Assembly: GCF_003426025.1 (NCBI RefSeq)
Contig: NZ_QJSH01000002.1
Location: 124,001 to 188,000 of the forward strand
DNA: 64,000 bases
Direction of reading: 5' to 3'
Origin: Paraliobacillus quinghaiensis
GTDB lineage: Bacteria > Bacillota > Bacilli > Bacillales > Amphibacillaceae
Shown here: piece by piece, positions 1 to 9,006 of the stretch
How the letters are laid out: each line of letters begins with the position of its first letter
Numbering within the stretch: position 1 is the first letter of the stretch
Notes under the pieces: generated by a model
Seen by the model: only the letters and a program-made list of their open reading frames with translations
What the model was told of the DNA's origin: nothing
Databases searched by the model: none
Position numbers and translations under genes: made by a program

Positions 1-206
1 CGATATGTAAAACGCATCCAGCTTAAAATACTATAACCAATAAGGAGCAATAATAGAAAAACACCACCAAATAACAAATAAGAGAAGAAGCCATCATTAG
101 ATGCTAAAAGAATAATTGGTAATAAACCAAAGATTGATTGCCGTGCAATCGTTATGATACGAAAAATTATCGCGGCAGGGTGTAACCGTTTTGCTTCAGA
201 CATCAT
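1..206 (-). CDS. PH-domain (bPH_2/DUF304) membrane protein, YdbT-like, N-terminal part only
   Basis: This is the first part of a reading frame that runs off the left edge. It starts at the tandem ATGs at 206/203 and overlaps the end of the upstream YdbS-like gene, so the two are translationally coupled. The visible 68 or so residues give a short basic N-terminus followed by two hydrophobic stretches, as in the multi-pass bacterial PH-domain proteins. In B. subtilis ydbT lies directly after ydbS in the same way, and that pairing is the main reason for the call. The role is unknown at the molecular level; in B. subtilis the pair has been linked to resistance to some antimicrobial peptides. Confidence 0.6.
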   Translation of the reverse strand, partial: MMSEAKRLHPAAIIFRIITIARQSIFGLLPIILLASNDGFFSYLLFGGVFLLLLLIGYSILSWMRFTY

Positions 207-675
207 CTTGCTCCACCCTCGCTAGTTCAGATATTTGATCTCGTAATGCATACGCTTCATCCTCTAATAAAGCAGGGATTTCGTGTGTTGTTGCGGCAGT
301 TGAAATAGTTAAGCTAGCAAGTCCGTACTTTTTAAGTATAGGTCCTTGTTTCGTGTCAACATGCTGGACTCGAATCATAGGTACAAGGGTACGATTTACA
401 ATCAGAATACCATGCTGAATATAAATCTCTTGATCATAGATTTGATAACGCCAACGACGCCAACGTAATTTAGGAATAATAAATATTGTGATAATACCCT
501 CTGCTAGAGTAATGGCAAGTAGTCCAATTCCATACCAATAGGAAAAAGTGAAAATATATGCCAAAATAAATAAAGTGAGCGTAAGTAAGAATGGTATTAT
601 AGCCATCAGTATAGCAAGTAATTTCCAAGCTTTGATTGCATCTTCCGCAATCCGTTCGTTTGGTGATTGTCTCAA
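196..675 (-). CDS. PH-domain (bPH_2) membrane protein, YdbS-like
   Basis: The protein has two closely spaced membrane segments (about residues 18-62) followed by a bPH_2/DUF304 domain with the typical run from 'YQIYDQEIYIQHGILIVNRTL' to 'VQHVDTKQGPILKKYGLASL'. The family belongs to the paired YdbS/YdbT membrane proteins. I chose the TTG at 675 because AAAGGA lies about 8 bases upstream; the longer ATG start at 738 adds 20 residues that do not fit the family and has no ribosome site. The gene overlaps the following YdbT-like gene by a few bases, so they form one operon. B. subtilis YdbS is about 159 residues, matching the short form. Confidence 0.7.
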   Translation of the reverse strand: MRQSPNERIAEDAIKAWKLLAILMAIIPFLLTLTLFILAYIFTFSYWYGIGLLAITLAEGIITIFIIPKLRWRRWRYQIYDQEIYIQHGILIVNRTLVPMIRVQHVDTKQGPILKKYGLASLTISTAATTHEIPALLEDEAYALRDQISELARVEQDDV

Positions 676-799
676 GCAAATCATCCTTTCTAAATAAGTT
701 CTATTCATGTATACGTTTAAATTGTTATATTGTTTCAATTTTAACAGACTATTAAATTTTTTAGTAGAATATGATTACGAGAATTAGGATGGATTAAAG

Positions 800-895
800 G
801 CTAATCCGGCAAACGTAGCATTAATTCGGCAAAATTAAGATTAATCCGGCGAACTAGTACATTATTCCGGCAAATACTAACTTAATTCAGCAAAT
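800..895. repeat. Five imperfect direct repeats of about 20 bp in an intergenic region
   Basis: Between the divergent YdbS-like and CBS genes the core TTAATYCGGCAAA recurs five times, starting near 801, 821, 841, 862 and 882, with a period of 20-21 bp and variable 7-8 base tails. The last copy is the most degenerate (TTCAGCAAA). The remainder of the 307 bases between 676 and 982 shows no gene. The repeats are too short and too close for a CRISPR array. Confidence 0.7.
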
Positions 896-982
896 GCAGA
901 ATTAAGGTTATTTTTATTAGATTTTTTGAGCAAGTTATTAGTATAATTAAAATACAATGCCACTTGACAGGAGTGTGTTCTT

Positions 983-1681
983 TTGAAGAATTCTGAGCGA
1001 TTTATTATTGCATTTAATAAGATTGAGAAATTTTTTGAAAAAGAAATAAACGAGAAGAAATATATCCCATTTTATCGATCAGTACAATTGTTGAAGCATA
1101 CAAATGCCACAATCGATCGCTATCAAGATGACCTTGTGGAGTATTCTGAGCTGCGCAATGCTATTATTCATGAACGGACAGAAGCACATTATGCAATTGC
1201 AGAACCGCATGATGAAGTGGTCGAACGAATTGAAAAAATTGAACAAGAATTAACTGCTCCAAAGTTAGTTATTCCTACTTTTCAAAAAGAACTACGAACA
1301 ATGCAAGCAGAAGATACGGTGAAAGATGTCCTAAAGGTAATTCGGGAAACGGATTTTTCACAATTTCCCGTATATCGTAGTAAGCAATTTGTAGGTTTAG
1401 TAACGGATAAAGGAATAACGCATTGGCTTGCACGCAACACAAATGGGGATATTGATCAATTGCTTCTAACGCCAGTAATGAATTTAATTGAAGAAAATAA
1501 AAGTGTTCGCAACTATGAATTTATTAGCAAAGAGATGACAATTTATCAAGCAGAACGAATTTTTTTAGAACAATTAAAAAAATATAAAAGACTAGATGCA
1601 CTATTAATTACCGAAGAAGGGAAAGAGCATCAAGCATTATTAGGTATGATTTCAACAAATGATTTAATAAAAATACCATAA
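983..1681 (+). CDS. CBS-domain protein
   Basis: The 232-residue protein has a charged helical N-terminal half (about 1-85) and a C-terminal pair of CBS motifs. The first CBS motif covers about residues 100-145, with 'FSQFPVYRSKQFVGLVTDKGITHWLA', and the second about 165-230. CBS pairs usually bind adenine nucleotides and act as energy or ligand sensors; no catalytic domain is attached here, so the partner is unknown. The start is a TTG at 983 preceded by a GACAGGAG ribosome site. The gene stands alone: a repeat-rich intergenic region lies upstream and a strong terminator follows directly. The N-terminal part resembles proteins that detect contact partners but I recognise no named family. Confidence 0.7.
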   Translation: MKNSERFIIAFNKIEKFFEKEINEKKYIPFYRSVQLLKHTNATIDRYQDDLVEYSELRNAIIHERTEAHYAIAEPHDEVVERIEKIEQELTAPKLVIPTFQKELRTMQAEDTVKDVLKVIRETDFSQFPVYRSKQFVGLVTDKGITHWLARNTNGDIDQLLLTPVMNLIEENKSVRNYEFISKEMTIYQAERIFLEQLKKYKRLDALLITEEGKEHQALLGMISTNDLIKIP

Positions 1682-1696
1682 CTTTCACAAAAGAAG

Positions 1697-1731
1697 CACC
1701 CTTGTTCTAATAATAGAACAAGGGTGTTTTT
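1697..1731 (+). terminator. Rho-independent terminator after the CBS gene
   Basis: A 13-bp perfect stem (CACCCTTGTTCTA with its complement around a four-base loop) is followed by TTTTT. Confidence 0.9.
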
Positions 1732-1799
1732 GGCATGCAGTTTCTTTAGTGTGATAAGCAATTCAATAAATCTTGATCATCATTGTTACAGATAGTGAA

Positions 1800-2309
1800 T
1801 TAAGAAGCAGGCAACGGTGTGATTGGGTCCAGGCACGTAATACCGCAGAAGCAGTTCAAGTCAACTGTCAAGCAGATACCAGTAGCTTGAAAGTTTCTAA
1901 TGTTATTTCCAGGGAAATAACTGCAAACATCACGATTTGTCGGTTCTGGAGTAGATCCACCTTGTGTGACTGGAAGCAATAGTTCTAATTGGACACAACA
2001 ATCACTATTATTTAAAAACTTTTTCGCGCGGAATATGGGTGTTTCTACACACCCGAAAAACGTGTTTCCAGAGCTACCCAATTCATCTTGAAACACCCCA
2101 CTTCCGATAAATGGTTCACAATCTTTGCAATACAATATAAACGGTATGGTTGTGTTAGCAGCAGGTGTTACTCGTGGTGAGAGTAATTGTTGTATTGATT
2201 GTTCACAACTTGAAGTGCAACATTGATTAACTACTGAATCTTGTGCGTCTACAATACTTTGGACAATTTCACATACACATTCATCAAAATTATGCTTTTT
2301 AGTATTCAA
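1800..2309 (-). CDS. Spore coat protein, CotY/CotZ family
   Basis: The 169-residue protein carries 15 cysteines scattered through the chain, with pairs such as 'QCCTSSC', 'YCKDC' and 'DCCVQLELLLPV', which is the pattern of CotY and CotZ, the disulfide-rich crust/outer-coat proteins that self-assemble into a lattice on the spore surface. The start ATG at 2309 has a GGAGGGAT ribosome site upstream. It is monocistronic and convergent with the CBS gene. Its presence is direct evidence that the organism makes endospores. Whether it is CotY or CotZ cannot be decided from the sequence alone. Confidence 0.88.
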   Translation of the reverse strand: MNTKKHNFDECVCEIVQSIVDAQDSVVNQCCTSSCEQSIQQLLSPRVTPAANTTIPFILYCKDCEPFIGSGVFQDELGSSGNTFFGCVETPIFRAKKFLNNSDCCVQLELLLPVTQGGSTPEPTNRDVCSYFPGNNIRNFQATGICLTVDLNCFCGITCLDPITPLPAS

Positions 2310-2448
2310 TTTAATCCCTCCCTTCAGTTAAGTTACTATACAATACGTAACAGGGAAGGAAATGGCATGTTTAGATTATCTACTTTTAATAAAAATAATG
2401 AATAGATCTAATTTGTCAAGTGTTAACAGGGAGTAAGCCTCACTGACT

Positions 2449-2784
2449 TTATATACTATAAAAACCTTGATAGATTTTCTCGATTTTTTCTTCAAACTGT
2501 TGTAGATGAACAATTCGAGCTTCACGCAAATACTCTTTTCCATCTACAAGCAATAGTAAGACAGGCACAGTGAAAATTGAAAACTTTCCAGCTACGTCAG
2601 GTAATTGATCAGCATTTACATACCCAAGTGCAATCTTTGGATACTTTTTCATGATCTCTTCTACTTGTGGTAATAATCCTTTGCAAACACTACAGTTTGG
2701 TCTTGAAATATATAGAAATGCCAGTTCATTATCCGTAATAAATTGTTCTAAATCAGTGTTCGTTTCAATTGTTTTAAATGACAT
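2449..2784 (-). CDS. Thioredoxin-family protein (YdbP-like)
   Basis: The 111-residue protein has a thioredoxin fold with the redox pair Cys31-Ser-Val-Cys34, followed by 'YVNADQLPDVAGKFSIFTVPVLLLL', which includes the cis-proline region of the fold. The active-site sequence CSVC is unlike the CGPC of housekeeping thioredoxin and is closer to YdbP-type small thioredoxins. There is no signal peptide, so it should be cytoplasmic. The start ATG at 2784 has an AAAGGGATTTTT ribosome site. Its reductant and target are unknown; it is transcribed alone. Confidence 0.75.
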   Translation of the reverse strand: MSFKTIETNTDLEQFITDNELAFLYISRPNCSVCKGLLPQVEEIMKKYPKIALGYVNADQLPDVAGKFSIFTVPVLLLLVDGKEYLREARIVHLQQFEEKIEKIYQGFYSI

Positions 2785-3009
2785 AAAAATCCCTTTCTAA
2801 TTAAAATTAGTTTTATCAATTTAACCATAACGGTGAAAAATATGCATTATTTTTGCTTAAGAAGGGCTGTGATTTCACTTATAAATGTAAAAAAACGAAA
2901 GGATAAAAGATGTTTTTGATTAAATGGGAATAAAAAAATAAAAAAAATTTGATGAGTTTCTTCATATTTAAAAATACGTAATACAAAGCCATTTGTGACA
3001 GTAATTTAA

Positions 3010-3038
3010 TTGCGAGTAAAAAATAAATCATGTATACT
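3010..3038 (+). promoter_or_regulatory. Candidate SigA promoter for the mrp operon
   Basis: TTGCGA (3010-3015) and TATACT (3033-3038) are separated by 17 bases and lie about 95 bases before mrpA. The rest of the 2785-3131 gap is very AT-rich and shows no gene. Confidence 0.45.
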
Positions 3039-3131
3039 TTTTTATAATGTCTAATAATAACAAGGATAATGATAGCGTTATTTGGCACTTTATAAAAATA
3101 GAAGTTTTTTAATTTGAGGAGGTCTTGGCTC

Positions 3132-5549
3132 TTGTCAGCACTACATATTGCAATTATAGTACCGTTTTTATTTGCATTAGTTATACCATTGCTGTATAAC
3201 AAAGTACCAAAAATCCATACAGGCTGGTTTGTACTTATTTTACCTACTATCTTGTTTGGTTATCTTCTAAGCTTTATTCCTACAATTTCTTCTGGAGAAA
3301 CAGTTGTTAAACAATTTGCATGGGTACCATCACTTGGGATTAATTTTGATGTTCATTTGGATGGTTTGGCACTTCTTTTTGGCTTATTGATAACAGGAAT
3401 TGGAGCCCTTGTGGTTTTATATTCTGTATTTTATTTAACCAAAAAAGGAGAAGCACTCCATAATTTTTATTTCTATTTATTGATGTTTATGGGTGCGATG
3501 CTTGGTGTAGTTTTATCAGGTAATTTGATGGTTTTATATGTTTTTTGGGAATTAACAAGTCTATCATCATCTTTATTAATTGGTTATTGGCATCACCGCG
3601 AGAAATCACGTTATGGCGCACAAAAGTCAATGTTAATTACTGTAACGGGTGGATTCGCGATGCTTGCTGGTTTCTCCTTGTTATATGTTATGACAGGTTC
3701 ATTTACAATTACAGAAATAATCGGACAAGCAGATGTTGTTGCTTCTAGTGCTTTATTTATACCGGCAATGTTACTCATCCTTATGGGGGCATTTACGAAA
3801 TCAGCACAGTTTCCTTTTCATATTTGGCTGCCAGATGCTATGGAGGCTCCAACACCAGTTAGCGCGTATTTACACTCCGCAACAATGGTTAAGATGGGGA
3901 TTTATTTAGTAGCGCGTGTTAGTCCAATATTCTCAGGTGCACCTGAATGGTTCTGGATCGTATCTGGTGTTGGTTTATTTACATTATTCTGGGGTTCCTT
4001 TAATGCTGTTCGACAAACAGATCTAAAATCGATTTTAGCTTATTCAACAATTAGTCAGCTAGGGATGATTATGAGTATGCTAGGTGTAGGGTCTGCGGCT
4101 GCTTACTATGGTTATGAAGGTGGCTATACTGCGGCAACGATTGCAGCGATTTTTCACTTAATCAATCACTCAACCTTTAAAGGTAGTCTGTTTATGGTTG
4201 CAGGGATTGTGGACCATGAAACAGGAACACGTGATATTCGTAAATTGGGTGGTCTCATGACCTTTATGCCAATTACTTTTACGATCGCAATTATCGGTGC
4301 CTTTTCTATGGCAGGTGTTTATCCATTTAATGGTTTCTTGAGTAAAGAGATGTTCTTAGAAAGTATGGTTCATGCTTTACACATCACAGATTTTAATATG
4401 CAAACATTTGGTATGCTATTCCCAGTCATTGCTTGGGTAGCAAGTGTATTTACTTTTATCTATAGCATGATTCTCGTGTTTAAGACATTCACTGGGAAAT
4501 ATCAAGCCGATAAATTAGACAAAAAACCGCATGAAGCACCAATTGGTATGCTGTTACCCCCAATTGTGCTAGCAAGTCTAGTAGTTTTATTTGGATTCTT
4601 CCCAAATATATTGTCACACAGCATCATTGAACCAGCTGTACAGGCAATTTATCCAACGTCATTAACTGGGATAGACCATTTTGATATTCACATTTATGCT
4701 TGGCATGGATTTGATTCACCAGCATTATGGATGACAATTAGTATTATCGCTGTAGGATTGATACTTTATTTAACACTATCCAAATGGCAAAAAATTTATC
4801 AGTTCTTACGCTTGCATAAAAAGGATCCAATCAACTATATCTATGATGGAATATTAGATAAATTAGTATCTGGATCAGCTAAAGTAACTAATTTACAAAT
4901 GACTGGATTGTTACGTGATTATTTTGTATATATGAATATTTTCTTAATAGGTTTAGCGTTTTATACGTTGTATCACTTTGATTCCTTTGGAGTAGATACG
5001 ACAAATGTTGCACCAATTCCACTTTATGTCTGGATCATTGTTGGAGTTGTTGCAGCTGCAGCAATAGCAGTTCCATTTATTAATAATCGTGTCGCTTCAA
5101 TTATATCGGTTGGATTTGTTGGCTTTTTAGTTTCATTGTTTTATGTCTTGTTCCGTGCTCCTGACTTGGCATTGACACAATTGTTAGTTGAAACAGTAAC
5201 CACAGCATTGTTCTTACTTTGTTTTTACCATTTACCAGAATTACGAAAAGAAAAGTTCAAGCCAACATTTAAATGGATTAATGTAATTATTTCAGTTGGG
5301 GTAGGTGCGATGGTAACAACGATGGCTTTAAGTGCAATGTCATTTGGTAATAAAAAACCATTTGAAGCAATATCTCAATATTTCATTGATAATGCGCATG
5401 ATCTTGCTGGAGGGGATAATGTCGTTAACATTATCTTAGTAGACTTCCGTGGAATGGATACGATGCTTGAAATTCTTGTGTTAGGAATTGCGGCATTAGG
5501 GGTCGTTACGTTGATAAAATTACGGATGAACGGAAAGGAAGATGTTTAA
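3132..5549 (+). CDS. mrpA: Na+/H+ antiporter subunit A (Mrp complex)
   Basis: This is the largest subunit of the Mrp antiporter, which exports Na+ in exchange for H+ and is related to the membrane arm of respiratory complex I. The protein has about 20 membrane segments: an ND5-like part with 'VFWELTSLSSSLLIGYW' carrying the conserved membrane glutamate and 'HIWLPDAMEAPTPVSAYLHSATMVK', and a C-terminal MrpB-like extension from about residue 650. I place the start at the TTG at 3132 (805 residues) because GAGGAGG ends nine bases upstream; the frame continues six codons further back through the ribosome site. It heads the complete operon mrpABCDEFG and overlaps mrpB slightly or abuts it. Confidence 0.95.
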   Translation: MSALHIAIIVPFLFALVIPLLYNKVPKIHTGWFVLILPTILFGYLLSFIPTISSGETVVKQFAWVPSLGINFDVHLDGLALLFGLLITGIGALVVLYSVFYLTKKGEALHNFYFYLLMFMGAMLGVVLSGNLMVLYVFWELTSLSSSLLIGYWHHREKSRYGAQKSMLITVTGGFAMLAGFSLLYVMTGSFTITEIIGQADVVASSALFIPAMLLILMGAFTKSAQFPFHIWLPDAMEAPTPVSAYLHSATMVKMGIYLVARVSPIFSGAPEWFWIVSGVGLFTLFWGSFNAVRQTDLKSILAYSTISQLGMIMSMLGVGSAAAYYGYEGGYTAATIAAIFHLINHSTFKGSLFMVAGIVDHETGTRDIRKLGGLMTFMPITFTIAIIGAFSMAGVYPFNGFLSKEMFLESMVHALHITDFNMQTFGMLFPVIAWVASVFTFIYSMILVFKTFTGKYQADKLDKKPHEAPIGMLLPPIVLASLVVLFGFFPNILSHSIIEPAVQAIYPTSLTGIDHFDIHIYAWHGFDSPALWMTISIIAVGLILYLTLSKWQKIYQFLRLHKKDPINYIYDGILDKLVSGSAKVTNLQMTGLLRDYFVYMNIFLIGLAFYTLYHFDSFGVDTTNVAPIPLYVWIIVGVVAAAAIAVPFINNRVASIISVGFVGFLVSLFYVLFRAPDLALTQLLVETVTTALFLLCFYHLPELRKEKFKPTFKWINVIISVGVGAMVTTMALSAMSFGNKKPFEAISQYFIDNAHDLAGGDNVVNIILVDFRGMDTMLEILVLGIAALGVVTLIKLRMNGKEDV

Positions 5550-5550
5550 G

Positions 5551-5973
5551 ATGAAAAACAACATATCATTGCATACAGTTGCTCAGATCTCAGTGTTCAT
5601 CGTATTATCCTTTTCCTTTTATCTATTATTTGCTGGTCATAATAATCCAGGTGGGGGATTTATTGGAGCGTTAATGGCTGCTTCTGCCATTGTATTGTTG
5701 TATGTCAGTTTTGATCTAAAGACAATTAAGAATGTGCTACCTCTTTATTATCCTTATTTCATTGCAACAGGGTTACTTATTGCAATGGGTACTGGTGTAA
5801 GTAGTACACTATTTGGATACCCATTCTTAACACAATTTTTTCAATATACAACATTACCGATTTTAGGTGAAGTAGAATTAACGACAGCATTAATGTTTGA
5901 TCTTGGTGTTTTTATCGTCGTGATCGGAATTGCGCTTCTCATAATTACAACGATTGCGGAGGATGATGAATAA
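5551..5973 (+). CDS. mrpB: Na+/H+ antiporter subunit B
   Basis: The 140-residue membrane protein has four membrane segments and the family signature 'GHNNPGGGFIGALMAASAIVLLY'. It is an essential structural subunit of the Mrp complex. An ATG also exists at 5542, inside the end of mrpA, but the AGGAAG ribosome site sits directly against it; the ATG at 5551 has proper spacing and is preferred. The stop overlaps the start of mrpC, indicating coupled translation. Confidence 0.93.
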   Translation: MKNNISLHTVAQISVFIVLSFSFYLLFAGHNNPGGGFIGALMAASAIVLLYVSFDLKTIKNVLPLYYPYFIATGLLIAMGTGVSSTLFGYPFLTQFFQYTTLPILGEVELTTALMFDLGVFIVVIGIALLIITTIAEDDE

Positions 5974-6311
5974 TGGAAATTTTAATAGCGCTATTAATTG
6001 GTGTATTATTTTCGGTTTCAACTTATCTCATTTTAACAAAAAGCTTATTTCGTGTTGTTTTAGGTACGGTGTTAATGTCTCATGGTGCACATTTATTAAT
6101 TTTAACAATGGGTGGTCTAGGTGTTGGCTCTGCTCCGTTATTGGGAGAAGGGGCATCTAGCTATACAGACCCATTACCACAAGCATTAATTTTAACAGCA
6201 ATTGTTATTAGTTTTGGAATGACAGCCTTGTTACTAGTAATGACATACCGTACTTATAAAGTACATCAAACCGATGATTTAGATAAATTAAGGGGAAGAT
6301 TAGATGAGTAA
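5973..6311 (+). CDS. mrpC: Na+/H+ antiporter subunit C (NuoK-like)
   Basis: The 112-residue protein has three membrane segments and resembles complex I subunit NuoK/ND4L, with 'LILTKSLFRVVLGTVLMSHGAHLLIL' and 'DPLPQALILTAIVISFGMTALLLV'. The ATG shares its A with the TAA of mrpB and a GGAGGATG site lies within mrpB. The stop overlaps the beginning of mrpD by eight bases. Confidence 0.94.
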   Translation: MEILIALLIGVLFSVSTYLILTKSLFRVVLGTVLMSHGAHLLILTMGGLGVGSAPLLGEGASSYTDPLPQALILTAIVISFGMTALLLVMTYRTYKVHQTDDLDKLRGRLDE

Positions 6312-7794
6312 TTTTTTAACACTACCAATACTACTGCCGATGTTCATTGGTACTATATTAATCTTTTTTGCAAAGAAACATAAGCTACAACGTGTCATTG
6401 CTGGATTTTCTGCTCTTTCATTGTTAGGTGTTGCGATTTATCTAGGTTACATCGTGTATACAGATCCAAGTCAAATCATCACGTTAGAAATTGGTGATTG
6501 GCCTGCACCATTTGGGATTGTATTGGTAGCGGACATGTTTGCGACAATGATGGTCATACTCTCAAGTATTGTTGGGGTAGTTTGTTTATTCTTTGCATTT
6601 AAAACAATACACAGTGATCGTGAGAAATTTTATTTTTACCCATTTTATTTTTACTTGTTAACAGGCGTAAACGGCGCTTTTCTAACTGGTGATATGTTTA
6701 ACTTGTTTGTTTTTTTCGAAGTAATGTTAATTTCTTCTTACGTTTTAATTGTACATGGTGGGACAGGGTATCAGTTACGTGAATCATTTAAATATGTCGT
6801 AATGAATATGGTTGCTTCTGCATTTTTCTTAGTTGCACTTGCTTATTTATATGCAACTACTGGTACATTGAATATGGCTGACTTAGCTGAGCGTGTTCAA
6901 GTGTTGGAACAAGAAGGTATCTTAAATGGAATTGCCATTTTGTTTTTATTTGTTTTCGGTGCTAAAGGTGCGTTGTTTCCACTTTACTTCTGGTTACCCA
7001 AGTCATATTATGGACCACCGGCGGCTATATCAGCATTGTTTGGTGGCTTGCTAACTAAAGTAGGTATATATGCAATTATTCGAGTGTTCACTTTAATCTT
7101 TGTACATAATACTGAATTTACACATACAATCATCTTGATTTTAGCTGGTGGTACAATGTTCTTTGGTGTACTCGGTGCTGTATCACAATTTGACTTTAAA
7201 CGTATTCTTTCGTATCACATTATTAGTCAGGTAGGATATATGGTGATGGGACTAGGTGTCTATACACCACTAGCACTTGCGGGTGCGATCTACTATATCG
7301 CGCACCATATTATTGTGAAGTCTGCGTTGTTCTTGTTTGCTGGAGCAACACAAAAAATTACCGGTACAACAGAATTAAAGAAAATGGGAGGGCTTTTGAA
7401 AACTCACCCATGGTTAGGTTGGCTATTCTTCATTTCAGCAATGTCACTTGCGGGAATTCCGCCACTTAGTGGTTTCTTTAGTAAATTTGCTTTAATTTTA
7501 GCAGCTGTACAAAAAGAAAGTTATTATATTGTTGTTGTAGCTTTAGTTGTAGGGATTCTAACATTGTTCTCTATGATGAAAATTTTTATGTATGCTTTCT
7601 GGGGAGAGCCAAAGATTTCACAAGATAAAGTGAATAGAAAAGAAATGTTTGCATTATTACGTCCAATTATTCCGTTGGTAGTATTAACAATTTGCTTAGG
7701 ATTTTTTGCAGAGCCGATTTTCCAATATTCATTAGGGGTGTCTGAACAAATTCTGGACCCAGCAAATTATGTGAATGCAGTATTAGGTAAATAA
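6304..7794 (+). CDS. mrpD: Na+/H+ antiporter subunit D (NuoN/M-like)
   Basis: The 496-residue protein has about 14 membrane segments and is homologous to the antiporter-like subunits of complex I. The conserved membrane glutamate is at residue 139 in 'FNLFVFFEVMLISSYVLI', and the conserved lysine region reads 'FGAKGALFPLYFWLPKSY'. These residues take part in proton translocation in studied Mrp and complex I homologues. The start overlaps mrpC. After mrpD there is a 78-base gap before mrpE, the only untranslated gap in the operon. Confidence 0.95.
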   Translation: MSNFLTLPILLPMFIGTILIFFAKKHKLQRVIAGFSALSLLGVAIYLGYIVYTDPSQIITLEIGDWPAPFGIVLVADMFATMMVILSSIVGVVCLFFAFKTIHSDREKFYFYPFYFYLLTGVNGAFLTGDMFNLFVFFEVMLISSYVLIVHGGTGYQLRESFKYVVMNMVASAFFLVALAYLYATTGTLNMADLAERVQVLEQEGILNGIAILFLFVFGAKGALFPLYFWLPKSYYGPPAAISALFGGLLTKVGIYAIIRVFTLIFVHNTEFTHTIILILAGGTMFFGVLGAVSQFDFKRILSYHIISQVGYMVMGLGVYTPLALAGAIYYIAHHIIVKSALFLFAGATQKITGTTELKKMGGLLKTHPWLGWLFFISAMSLAGIPPLSGFFSKFALILAAVQKESYYIVVVALVVGILTLFSMMKIFMYAFWGEPKISQDKVNRKEMFALLRPIIPLVVLTICLGFFAEPIFQYSLGVSEQILDPANYVNAVLGK

Positions 7795-7872
7795 TATAAC
7801 ATGCATGTTAGAACAGGAATAAGAAAAGCAGGCAATAGTGACGTTTGTTTTTCTAATTAAAGGGGTAGTGCT

Positions 7873-8349
7873 ATGGCTTTACAAATCTTATTAAATCTTA
7901 GTTTGGCAGTAATCTGGATGTTACTATCTAGTCAGTTTACTTTTTCATCCTTTCTTATCGGGTATGTACTAGGTATATTACTGTTATATGTGTTCCGAAA
8001 GATCTTAAAATTTGATATTTATTTTTCGAAAATTATTGCTTTTGTTAGATTGGTACTTGTTTTTATTAAAGAAATGATTATCGCAAACTTGAATGTTGCA
8101 AAAATTGTTCTTTCTCCAAAAATGAAAGCTAAACCTGGAATTATTGCATATCCAACAGAGCTAAAGTCTGGATTCGAAGTAACTCTTTTAGCTAGTTTAA
8201 TAACATTAACTCCTGGTACACTTGTGATGTCATTTTCAGATAATCAAAAGACACTTTACGTCCACACATTAGACATTGATAGTAAAGAGGAAGTTATTGC
8301 TGGGATTAAATCAAGCTTTGAAAAGGGAATTTTGGAGGTGACAGATTAA
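7873..8349 (+). CDS. mrpE: Na+/H+ antiporter subunit E
   Basis: The 158-residue protein has two or three N-terminal membrane segments and a soluble tail with 'LLASLITLTPGTLVMSFSDNQKTLYVHTLDI', the usual MrpE signature. MrpE is needed for full activity or assembly of the complex. The ATG at 7873 follows an AAAGGGG ribosome site and the stop shares a base with the mrpF start. It follows mrpD after 78 bases with no convincing terminator, so it stays in the operon. Confidence 0.93.
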   Translation: MALQILLNLSLAVIWMLLSSQFTFSSFLIGYVLGILLLYVFRKILKFDIYFSKIIAFVRLVLVFIKEMIIANLNVAKIVLSPKMKAKPGIIAYPTELKSGFEVTLLASLITLTPGTLVMSFSDNQKTLYVHTLDIDSKEEVIAGIKSSFEKGILEVTD

Positions 8350-8630
8350 TGTTAGAAACAGTTGCTTGGATTGTATTAATGATGTTATCTGTTGCTATTG
8401 TCCTTTGTTTCATTCGAATGATTAAAGGTCCATCCATGTTTGATCGGATTGTTGCTTTAGATCTTCTTGGGATAACCATGATTGGTTTTGTAGGTATGAT
8501 AATGATTATTCAAAATACGTTGGTATATGTGGAAGTTGTCTTAGTATTAGGTATTCTTGCCTTTGTTGGAACAATAGCCTTGTCGAAGTATATGGAAGGA
8601 GGCGTTGTCATTGACAGAGATAGTGATTAG
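8349..8630 (+). CDS. mrpF: Na+/H+ antiporter subunit F
   Basis: The 93-residue protein has three membrane segments and the family motif 'MIKGPSMFDRIVALDLLG'. MrpF carries an acidic membrane residue region and is needed for assembly of the hetero-oligomer; in B. subtilis the homologue has also been linked to bile salt (cholate) efflux. GGAGG precedes the ATG by ten bases, inside the end of mrpE. The 3' end overlaps the mrpG start. Confidence 0.93.
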   Translation: MLETVAWIVLMMLSVAIVLCFIRMIKGPSMFDRIVALDLLGITMIGFVGMIMIIQNTLVYVEVVLVLGILAFVGTIALSKYMEGGVVIDRDSD

Positions 8631-8955
8631 CTTTTTTGTGTTAGTTGGTGCATTATTTATGTTGTTAGGGGCGGTAGCTATTATTCGCTTACCTGATACA
8701 TATACACGAATCAATGCAGCTACTAAAGCCTCCACATTAGGTGTTATTGGGATAATGATTGGACTGTTCCTATTTTTCATTTATATTCATGGTAGTGTAA
8801 GTGGTAAAATATTATTAACAATTATATTTGTTTTTATTACTGCACCTATTTCTGGCTTTATGATGGCAAGGTCAGCTTATCATGCTGGAATTCCAATCTG
8901 GAAACAAAGTGTTCGAGATGATTTGAAGAAAGCTATGATTGAAAAAGAAAAGTAA
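8611..8955 (+). CDS. mrpG: Na+/H+ antiporter subunit G
   Basis: The 114-residue protein has three membrane segments and the motif 'IIRLPDTYTRINAATKASTLGVIG' typical of MrpG. I chose the TTG at 8611 because GGAGG ends eight bases upstream; another TTG six bases earlier is too close to that site. The gene begins inside mrpF and ends the operon; a terminator follows within ten bases. Confidence 0.92.
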   Translation: MTEIVISFFVLVGALFMLLGAVAIIRLPDTYTRINAATKASTLGVIGIMIGLFLFFIYIHGSVSGKILLTIIFVFITAPISGFMMARSAYHAGIPIWKQSVRDDLKKAMIEKEK

Positions 8956-8964
8956 AATATTATT

Positions 8965-9006
8965 AAAAACTGCTAAGAAGGTTTATCCCCTTTTTAGCAG
9001 TTTTTT
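8965..9006 (+). terminator. Terminator of the mrp operon
   Basis: AAAAACTGCTAA pairs with TTAGCAGTTTTTT across a 17-base loop and ends in a run of T. The following 230 bases up to 9239 hold no gene that I can see. Confidence 0.85.

Noticed and set aside
800-895. CRISPR array
   Set aside because: Repeats are about 13 bp with 7-8 bp tails; no 24-40 bp repeats with unique spacers and no cas genes.
1773-1982. Forward open frame opposite the coat gene
   Set aside because: It lies on the opposite strand of a clear CotY/CotZ gene, has no ribosome site and an unnatural composition.
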